Shown here: positions 1-4,232 of the stretch, one piece after another | Layout: every line of letters begins with the position of its first letter | Position numbering within the stretch: position 1 is the first letter of the stretch | DNA from: CAZWQR01 sp964638595 | Lineage (GTDB): Bacteria; Patescibacteriota; Minisyncoccia; Minisyncoccales; PEYH01 | Reading direction: 5' to 3' | Assembly: GCA_964638595.1 (NCBI GenBank) | Contig: CAZWYU010000054.1 | Coordinates: 1-9,774, forward strand | DNA: 9,774 bases | Program-made: the position numbers and the translations under genes | The notes under the pieces: model-generated | The model's database searches: none | Seen by the model: only the letters and a program-made list of their open reading frames with translations | What the model was told of the DNA's origin: nothing

Positions 1-146
1 CCTAAGGCGAATGAGCTTAGAAGCTCTTCACCCCCACATTAATCAAGCAGTGCGCTTTGCGCAAAATTAGATAAAATCTCTGCTTAATTAGTGTGGGGGT
101 AAAGATTCATAAATTAAAATTTATTCATTAATGATTTCTAAAATTT
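1..146 (+). promoter_or_regulatory. rpsM leader, copy 1 of a duplicated operon leader
   Basis: This non-coding stretch runs from the window edge to the rpsM start and matches the rpsK leader (558-688) along most of its length. Order of parts: a small hairpin (GAGCT 13-17 with AGCTC 22-26, loop TAGA), the 69-bp palindromic core (31-99), an A/T-rich stretch, and a start-proximal block ending TTTCTAAAATTT just before ATGG. About 16 extra bases follow the core (roughly 101-116) that are absent from copy 2. There is no Shine-Dalgarno sequence. The E. coli alpha operon is autoregulated by S4 binding upstream of rpsM, so an RNA-control role is plausible, but I see no recognised S4-binding fold. The element may extend left of base 1. 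Confidence 0.6.
31..99 (+). repeat. 69-bp palindromic core, copy 1
   Basis: Two 20-bp arms (31-50 and 80-99, starting CCCCCACA and ending TGTGGGGG) pair with two imperfections, one of which is a G-U wobble in RNA. The 29-base interior holds two further perfect mini-hairpins: TGCGC-TTT-GCGCA at 51-63 and AGAT-AAA-ATCT at 69-79, joined by AAATT. The predicted shape is a long stem opening into a three-way junction. The reverse complement of the element at 589-657 matches this copy at 68 of 69 positions, and the 29-base interior is identical. It could be a mobile palindrome (REP-like), an RNA control element, or both. Confidence 0.85.
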
Positions 147-536
147 ATGGCAAGAATATCAGGAGTTAATCTTCCTCCAGAAAAACATATTGAGATTGCT
201 TTAACCTACATTTATGGTGTCGGTCGTCCTTTAAGCCGAAAAATTTTAGGACAGCTTAAGATCGCACCAATGGCTAAAACAAAAGATTTGGACAATGAAC
301 AATTAAAAAAAATACAAGATATTATAAACAATAAATATAAAGTGGAAGGAGAAGCAAGAAGAATGAAAATGATGTCTATCAAAAGATTGAAAGATATTGG
401 TTCTTGGCGGGGGGAGAGACACAAAAAGGGTTTGCCAGCTAGAGGACAAACTACTAGAATCAATTCTAGGACAGTTAGGGGCAATGTTAGAAGAACTGCT
501 GGTTCGGGTAAGAAAGGCGCCCCGGCTCCTAAGTAA
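147..536 (+). CDS. rpsM: 30S ribosomal protein S13
   Basis: S13 sits in the head of the small subunit, where it contacts the P-site tRNA and forms intersubunit bridges with 23S rRNA and L5. The 129-residue product has the family's N-terminus (ARISGVNLPPEKH), the helix-two-turn-helix region with YGVGRPLSRKIL (about residues 23-34), and the diagnostic C-terminal motif RGERHKKGLPARGQTTR (about 89-105), followed by a basic tail. Length is normal for S13 (about 120-126 residues), with a slightly longer GKKGAPAPK end. The start at 147 gives the canonical MARI N-terminus. No Shine-Dalgarno sequence precedes it. It is flanked on both sides by the inverted 69-bp palindromic element, and rpsK follows after a 152-base spacer, long for this compact operon. 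Confidence 0.97.
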   Translation: MARISGVNLPPEKHIEIALTYIYGVGRPLSRKILGQLKIAPMAKTKDLDNEQLKKIQDIINNKYKVEGEARRMKMMSIKRLKDIGSWRGERHKKGLPARGQTTRINSRTVRGNVRRTAGSGKKGAPAPK

Positions 537-557
537 AGCAATCTCTTGGTGAGCCTG

Positions 558-688
558 CCCAAGGCGGGGGAGCTTAGAGAGGGCTTTACCCCCACACTAA
601 TTAAGCAGAGATTTTATCTAATTTTGCGCAAAGCGCACTGCTTGATTAGTGTGGGGGTGAAATTTATTTATTAACGGTTTCTAACATT
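558..688 (+). promoter_or_regulatory. rpsK leader, copy 2 of a duplicated operon leader
   Basis: The rpsM-rpsK spacer aligns with the rpsM leader in the same orientation on both sides of the palindromic core. Upstream both share CC-AAGGCG, GAGCTTAGA and CTT-A-CCCCCACA; downstream both share a TTATT-ATTAA block and TTTCTAA shortly before ATGG. The small upstream hairpin is retained with changed bases: GAGCT 570-574 can pair with GGCTT 582-586 using G-U wobbles, where copy 1 uses perfect pairs. Only the core is in opposite orientation. No Shine-Dalgarno sequence is present. A separate weak hairpin (CCTGCC/GGCGGG, about 555-569) overlaps its left end. Confidence 0.6.
589..657 (-). repeat. 69-bp palindromic core, copy 2 (inverted)
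   Basis: This is the reverse-complement copy of 31-99. Arms lie at 589-608 and 638-657 and pair over 20 bp with a single G-U wobble. The interior 609-637 is the exact reverse complement of 51-79, so the two mini-hairpins (AGAT-TTT-ATCT, then TGCGC-AAA-GCGCA) appear in swapped order. The sole mismatch between the copies is at base 39 of copy 1 (T for C). The near identity contrasts with the more diverged flanks, which suggests recent copying, gene conversion or strong constraint. Confidence 0.85.
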
Positions 689-1144
689 ATGGGTAAAAAG
701 AAAGTTATAAAAAAAAGTCAAGAAGAGCTTTTGCAAGAAAGAGAGAGTATTGAGTCTAAAATTCAGAAGCAGGAAGCTAAAAAAGGAAAAAGCTCTCAAA
801 TAAAAGAAGCCAAACTGTTTGTATATTCATCATATAACAACACTATTTTGACGCTTACCGATAGCCAAGGAAATGTTTTAGCTTGGACAAGTGCCGGCAA
901 AATTGGTTTTAAGGGCACAAAAAAAGGAACACCTTATGCAGCCAACAGAGTAGCCGAAGTAATGGCTCAAAATCTTCAGAAGTTTAAAATTGAAAAAATT
1001 CATGTAAAAGTAAAAGGTATTGGTTCGGGTCGGGAATCAGCAATTAGAACTTTAGTGGCTAAGGGAGTGAGTCTTCAATCTATTGAAGATATTACCCCTG
1101 TGCCTCACAATGGCTGCCGACCACCTAAACCAAGAAAATTATAA
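689..1144 (+). CDS. rpsK: 30S ribosomal protein S11
   Basis: S11 lines the platform of the small subunit near the E site and helps hold the mRNA/tRNA path. The core (about residues 38-151) carries the family signature: VYSSYNNTILTLTD, AWTSAGKIGFKGTKKGTPYAA, the GIGSGRESAIRTL loop and the C-terminal TPVPHNGCRPPKPRKL. The product is 151 residues against about 129 in E. coli. The difference is a charged N-terminal extension (about residues 1-37, rich in K, E, Q, S) that looks like a short helix or coiled coil. The ATG at 689 follows the duplicated leader. The stop codon overlaps the rpsD start by one base (TAATG), which favours translational coupling. Confidence 0.97.
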   Translation: MGKKKVIKKSQEELLQERESIESKIQKQEAKKGKSSQIKEAKLFVYSSYNNTILTLTDSQGNVLAWTSAGKIGFKGTKKGTPYAANRVAEVMAQNLQKFKIEKIHVKVKGIGSGRESAIRTLVAKGVSLQSIEDITPVPHNGCRPPKPRKL

Positions 1145-1785
1145 TGGTAAATGCAAAATGTAAAATTTGTAGACGGTCTGGGCAAAAGCTATTTTTAAAA
1201 GGAGAGAAATGCAATTCAACCAAATGTCCAATGATAAAAAAAGCTTATCCTCCCGGTTCGGCAGGAAAAAGAAGAAGAAGGAATTTTTCTGAATATAGTA
1301 AAGAGCTAAGAGAAAAACAACGACTTAGAAATTTTTATAATTTAGGAGAGAAGCAATTCAGGCAATATGTAAATAAAGTGCTTGAAAGGATGCATAATAA
1401 AGCAATTAAAGAAGAAAATCCAGCCGAAGCATTAATCAGAATTTTAGAACGCCGATTTGATAATGTGGTCTATCGTTTAGGATTTGCTGATAGTCGAGTT
1501 CAGGCTAGGCAGTTAGTAAACCATGGTCATTTTTTTCTGAATAATAAACCGACAAGACGTCCTAGTGCTATTTTAAAAAAAGGTGATAAAATAAGTATAC
1601 GACAAAGTTCTCAAAAATCTCCTTTTTTTACTCAAATAGCCCCCAAGCTAAAAAAATATCAAGTTCCTAGTTGGTTGATTTTGGATAAAGACAAAGTGGA
1701 AGGAGAGATAAAAGGGTTGCCCACATTAGAAGAGAGCGCTCCGCCAGCGGAAATATCTTCTATTTTTGAGTTTTATTCGCGCTAG
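1144..1785 (+). CDS. rpsD: 30S ribosomal protein S4
   Basis: S4 is a primary 16S rRNA-binding protein that nucleates the 5' domain and helps form the mRNA entry site. In many bacteria it also represses its own operon. The 213-residue product has four N-terminal cysteines (C6, C9, C23, C28), the zinc-binding 'C+' form, followed by KKAYPPG. The S4 RNA-binding domain spans about residues 103-152 (RRFDNVVYRLGFADSRVQARQLVNHGHFFLN), and the C-terminus EISSIFEFYSR fits the family. Length is close to the usual 200-206. The start is the TAATG overlap with rpsK. A 153-base hairpin-bearing spacer separates it from rpoA, suggesting rpoA-rplQ may be controlled partly on its own. Confidence 0.97.
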   Translation: MVNAKCKICRRSGQKLFLKGEKCNSTKCPMIKKAYPPGSAGKRRRRNFSEYSKELREKQRLRNFYNLGEKQFRQYVNKVLERMHNKAIKEENPAEALIRILERRFDNVVYRLGFADSRVQARQLVNHGHFFLNNKPTRRPSAILKKGDKISIRQSSQKSPFFTQIAPKLKKYQVPSWLILDKDKVEGEIKGLPTLEESAPPAEISSIFEFYSR

Positions 1786-1938
1786 TTTATCTTCAAGGCT
1801 CTTGAATGAAGCGAAAGGTTCTTCTTTTAAGACTATATATTTACTCTGTTAAATAATTTGCTTTGCAAATTATACAGAAGGCATATTTAATTGAGGAATA
1901 CCTTAGCAAATCAAGGTTATTAAAATTAATATATTATT
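1786..1938 (+). promoter_or_regulatory. rpsD-rpoA spacer / rpoA leader with three hairpins
   Basis: The spacer contains three inverted repeats. TTCAAG-GCT-CTTGAA lies at 1792-1806, just after the rpsD stop. ATAATTTGC-TTT-GCAAATTAT lies at 1853-1873 and is extended by CTGT/ACAG (1846-1849, 1874-1877) across a three-base bulge. AATACCTT pairs with AAGGTTATT (1897-1921, one bulged T) ending 17 bases before the rpoA ATG. None has the T run of an intrinsic terminator. A possible -10 (TAATAT, 1927-1932) lies six bases before the ATG, without a convincing -35. RNA-based control or a secondary promoter for rpoA-rplQ is inferred. Confidence 0.45.
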
Positions 1939-2721
1939 ATGATTCCTTTGCCTAAATCATTTAAAATAGCCGAAAAAAAAGACAATTTTGCTTCTTTTGA
2001 GATTGAGGGACTTTATCCTGGCTACGGGGTAACATTAGGAAATAGTTTAAGAAGAGTCTTGCTCTCTTCTTTGGAAGGAGCGGCTTTGGTCAGGGTTAAA
2101 ATTAAAGGCGTTAACCATGAATTTTCAACAATGGAAGGTATTTTAGAGGATGTTATAACTATTTGCCTTAATTTGAAAAAACTAAATTTTAATATTCATT
2201 CAGAAGAACCTCAAAAGGGGATTTTAAAAATAAGTGGAGTTAAAAAAGTGACTGGTAAGGATTTAAAACTGCCCAGTCAGCTTGATTTATTAAATCCAGA
2301 ACAACATATAGCTACTTTAACAAGCAAAAAAGCTAATTTAGAATTAGAAATTATTATTCAAAAAGGCATTGGTTATGAATCAAAAGAGATGAGGGATAAA
2401 GAAAAACTAGAGATCGGCGAGATTAGCCTAGATGCCACTTATGCGCCGATAAAAAAAGTTAATTTTTATGTTGAAAATATGAGAGTTGGTGAGCGAACTG
2501 ACTTTGACCGCTTAGTTATAGGGATAGAGACTGATGGTAGTATTGAACCCGAAAAAGCTTTAATGGAAGCTGCTGATATTTTGACAAAACATCTTTTAAT
2601 ATTTGTTGATAAAAAAGAACAATTATTAAAACCGAAGCCGAAAAAAAAGCCTGCAAACATTAAGAAAAAAATCACTAAAAAATTAATTAAGAAAAGTCCG
2701 ACAAAAAAGAAGAAAAAATAG
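1939..2721 (+). CDS. rpoA: RNA polymerase alpha subunit, N-terminal domain only with a lysine-rich tail
   Basis: The alpha dimer is the platform on which beta and beta-prime assemble. Residues 1 to about 229 form a complete alpha N-terminal domain: the dimerisation helix GNSLRRVLLSS (34-44), EFSTMEGILEDV (61-72), and VENMRVGERTDFDRLVIGIETDG (178-200) followed by the closing AADILTKHLLIF helix. The protein then ends in about 30 residues (231-260), 17 of them lysine, instead of the roughly 80-residue helix-hairpin-helix C-terminal domain of the standard 310-330 residue subunit. No frameshift explains this, because rplQ begins three bases after the stop. Without that domain the polymerase would lack the usual contact for UP elements and many class I activators. 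The basic tail may bind DNA non-specifically (inference). Confidence 0.96.
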   Translation: MIPLPKSFKIAEKKDNFASFEIEGLYPGYGVTLGNSLRRVLLSSLEGAALVRVKIKGVNHEFSTMEGILEDVITICLNLKKLNFNIHSEEPQKGILKISGVKKVTGKDLKLPSQLDLLNPEQHIATLTSKKANLELEIIIQKGIGYESKEMRDKEKLEIGEISLDATYAPIKKVNFYVENMRVGERTDFDRLVIGIETDGSIEPEKALMEAADILTKHLLIFVDKKEQLLKPKPKKKPANIKKKITKKLIKKSPTKKKKK

Positions 2722-2724
2722 TTT

Positions 2725-3093
2725 ATGAAAAAGCAAAAAAGAGGTCGAAAATTTAACCGAAACAAACAACAAAGAAAAGCTTTATTAAGGAGTTTAGCTC
2801 ATGCTTTGATTATTAAAGAAAGGATTGAAACCACTCAAGCCAAAGCTAAAGAACTTTCCAGTTTTATTGAGAAAAAAATTACTAAAGCCAAAAAAGCTGA
2901 CTTGTCTGCTATTCGTTATTTAGCAAAAGATTTTTCTCGACCAACAGTTAAAAAACTGGTGGAAAAAATAGCTCCTCTTTATCAGAATAGAAATGGCGGT
3001 TATACTCGGATAATCAAAACAGGAGTTAGACAATCTGATGCTTCAAAAATGGCTATAATTGAATTTGTAAAAAATGGAAAGAAAAACACATAA
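2725..3093 (+). CDS. rplQ: 50S ribosomal protein L17
   Basis: L17 binds 23S rRNA near the exit-tunnel side of the large subunit. The 122-residue product has the family's basic N-terminus (KRGRKFNRNKQQRKALLRSLAHALIIKERIETT, about residues 5-37), then KAKELSSFIEKKIT, and the C-terminal NRNGGYTRIIKTGVRQSDASKMAIIEFV (about 88-115). It sits directly after rpoA with a three-base gap, the conserved bacterial arrangement. Its last 20 bases overlap the start of rplM in another frame, so the two are probably translationally coupled. The upstream base context (TAGTTTATG) has no Shine-Dalgarno sequence. Confidence 0.96.
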   Translation: MKKQKRGRKFNRNKQQRKALLRSLAHALIIKERIETTQAKAKELSSFIEKKITKAKKADLSAIRYLAKDFSRPTVKKLVEKIAPLYQNRNGGYTRIIKTGVRQSDASKMAIIEFVKNGKKNT

Positions 3094-3439
3094 AATTAAT
3101 GCTAAGGGCAGGCCCTTGGGTAGATTGGCTGTAGAAATAGCCAAACTTCTTAGAGGCAAGGGCAAAGTTGAATTTAGGTCAAATGAAGATTTGGGTGATT
3201 TTGTAGTTGTAGAAAATTTTTCTGAAGTTAAATTTACCGGCAAAAAAATAGAACAGAAAAAATATTATCACTATTCAGGTTATCCGGGAGGCATAAAAGA
3301 AAAAAAACTACAGGAATTGTTTCAAGATGACCCAAAGAAAATTTTGATTAAAGCAGTTTCGGGAATGATGCCCAAAAATAAACTGACCCCTATTCAGATT
3401 CAAAGATTAAAAATAGAAAATGCCAACAAAGAAAACTAA
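3074..3439 (+). CDS. rplM: 50S ribosomal protein L13 (short form)
   Basis: L13 is an early-assembling large-subunit protein. Recognisable blocks are NAKGRPLGRLAVEIAKLLRGK (about residues 9-29), GDFVVVENFSEVKFTGKKIEQKKYYHYSGYPGG (about 41-73) and KAVSGMMPKNKL (about 93-104). At 121 residues it is about 20 shorter than the usual 142. It starts near the ERKWYVIDAEG-like position rather than further upstream, and it lacks the normal C-terminal segment with HPH and a final proline. The ATG lies inside rplQ (20-base overlap), and its own end overlaps rpsI by 20 bases. No alternative upstream start restores the longer form within the rplQ overlap. Confidence 0.95.
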   Translation: MERKTHKINAKGRPLGRLAVEIAKLLRGKGKVEFRSNEDLGDFVVVENFSEVKFTGKKIEQKKYYHYSGYPGGIKEKKLQELFQDDPKKILIKAVSGMMPKNKLTPIQIQRLKIENANKEN

Positions 3440-3827
3440 AACTTATTTTGAAGGAGTAGGCAGAAGAAAAACTGCTGTGGCTAGAGTTCGTCTTTATCCT
3501 AAATCCCAACAGGGCTTTATGGTTAACGACAAAGAATTACAGGATTATTTTTCAGCTAACGAAAGCCAGCTGATTGCACTAAGCCCTTTGAAACTTATTA
3601 ATCTAGAAGATAAATTTAAAATTTCAGTTAAAGTTAATGGTAGTGGTTTTAATTCTCAAGCCGAAGCCATTAGACATGGTTTATCTAGAGCTTTAATAAA
3701 ATTCAAACCTGAATTTAGAAAAAGGTTAAAAAAAGCCGGTTATCTTACTCGAGATCCCAGAATGAGAGAAAGAAAAAAGTTTGGTAAAAAGAGAGCCCGA
3801 AAAAGTCCGCAATGGTCAAAAAGATAA
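3420..3827 (+). CDS. rpsI: 30S ribosomal protein S9
   Basis: S9 lies in the small-subunit head; its extended C-terminal tail reaches the P-site tRNA anticodon stem. The 135-residue product shows FEGVGRRKTAVARVRL (about residues 10-25), the VNGSGFNSQAEAIRHGLSRAL region (about 72-92), and the C-terminal GYLTRDPRMRERKKFGKKRARKSPQWSKR, with the invariant terminal lysine-arginine. The SPQWSKR ending departs slightly from the common APQFSKR. The rplM-rpsI pairing is conserved across bacteria. It is the last gene of the run: its stop codon overlaps the left flank of an intrinsic terminator. Confidence 0.97.
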   Translation: MPTKKTKTYFEGVGRRKTAVARVRLYPKSQQGFMVNDKELQDYFSANESQLIALSPLKLINLEDKFKISVKVNGSGFNSQAEAIRHGLSRALIKFKPEFRKRLKKAGYLTRDPRMRERKKFGKKRARKSPQWSKR

Positions 3828-3867
3828 AAAACTCCCAATCTATTCAAGTCATCCGGGAGTTTTTTTA
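3826..3867. terminator. Intrinsic terminator ending the ribosomal operon, probably bidirectional
   Basis: ACTCCC (3831-3836) pairs with GGGAGT (3855-3860). The stem extends through AAAAA (3826-3830) against the T run at 3861-3867, giving up to 11 bp with an 18-base loop and seven T residues on the plus strand. Because the left flank is an A run, the same structure could also stop minus-strand readthrough from the PEGA-domain gene. Confidence 0.85.
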
Positions 3868-3891
3868 TTATATTACTATTGTGTATAGAAA

Positions 3892-3951
3892 CTCGTAAAT
3901 CGTGAATCGCTAATCGCAATTCGTTAATTCGTTAATCCGTTAATTTGTAAC
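3892..3951. repeat. Degenerate 7-8 bp tandem repeat (TCGTTAAT-like)
   Basis: The block reads as successive variants of one short word: CTCGTAAA, TCGTGAA, TCGCTAA, TCGCAAT, TCGTTAAT, TCGTTAAT, CCGTTAAT, TTGTAAC. Two units are identical and the rest differ by one to three bases. A shorter block of the same kind recurs near 4049-4070. This looks like slippage-derived low-complexity sequence; no function is evident. Confidence 0.7.
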
Positions 3952-3965
3952 TGAAAAAGGGCACG

Positions 3966-4013
3966 TTGTGCTTAGCTTGTGCTTAGCCCGGGTAAGCACA
4001 AGCTACAACACGG
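3966..4013. repeat. Hairpin with tandemly duplicated left arm (copy A)
   Basis: TTGTGCTTAGC occurs twice in tandem (3966-3976, 3977-3987), and only one matching right arm follows. The main stem is 13 perfect base pairs, 3973-3985 with 3993-4005, around the loop GCCCGGG. The tail ACACGGAAATAATCAC follows at once. The same design (left arm twice, right arm once, tail CGGAATAATCAT) is seen at 8718-8770, which suggests a dispersed repeat family. Confidence 0.7.
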
Positions 4014-4098
4014 AAATAATCACGAATTAAGAATCATAAAAGAACTATTAATCGTAAATCGTAATTTGATAATTTAATAATTTGAGATTTGGAAAAAA

Positions 4099-4139
4099 GA
4101 CAAATTAGCAAATAAGCAAATTACAAATTGACAAATAAA
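4099..4139. repeat. A-rich degenerate tandem repeat (CAAATTA-like)
   Basis: Units such as GACAAATTAG, CAAATAAG, CAAATTA, CAAATTGA and CAAATAAA follow one another with a period of about 8-10 bases. It is low-complexity and non-coding, with no further function visible. Confidence 0.55.
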
Positions 4140-4232
4140 ATTCATTCAAAATTAAAAAGTATCTGCCTACAATCTTAAGCATAACGTTGCAGGTGCGGAA
4201 ATCAAACATTGAATATTTAACTCGGTTAATGT

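Larger units (their letters stand above)
3868..4232. other. Repeat-rich spacer without a gene
   Basis: These 365 bases separate the convergent rpsI and PEGA-domain genes. No credible coding frame, tRNA or promoter was found. The content is a degenerate TCGTTAAT tandem block, a strong hairpin with duplicated left arm, a second ATCGTAA-rich patch (about 4049-4070), an A-rich AAATT tandem block, and a weak nested inverted repeat near the end of the minus-strand gene (AAACATT 4204-4210 with AATGTTT 4228-4234; TTAAC-TCG-GTTAA 4217-4229) without a T run. Confidence 0.7.

Noticed and set aside
31..99. tRNA or tRNA-like gene, because of the cloverleaf-like fold
   Set aside because: There is no T-loop, anticodon-arm or acceptor consensus. 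The long 20-bp closing stem and three-base loops do not fit a tRNA.
212..595. A 127-residue minus-strand open frame opposite rpsM
   Set aside because: It lies antisense to a clear S13 gene and half-covers the palindrome-bearing leader. The peptide is leucine/serine/proline-rich shadow sequence without family features.
31..657. rpsM as cargo of a transposon bounded by the inverted 69-bp repeats
   Set aside because: The order rpsM-rpsK-rpsD-rpoA-rplQ is the ancestral bacterial arrangement, so rpsM has not been brought in. The repeats sit in paralogous leaders rather than at element ends.
1792..1811. Intrinsic terminator between rpsD and rpoA
   Set aside because: TTCAAG-GCT-CTTGAA is a neat hairpin but is AT-rich and followed by TGAAGCG rather than a T run.
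2466..2765. A phenylalanine-rich minus-strand frame over the end of rpoA
   Set aside because: It is the complement of the AAA/AAG lysine codons in the RpoA tail, which read as F and L on the other strand.
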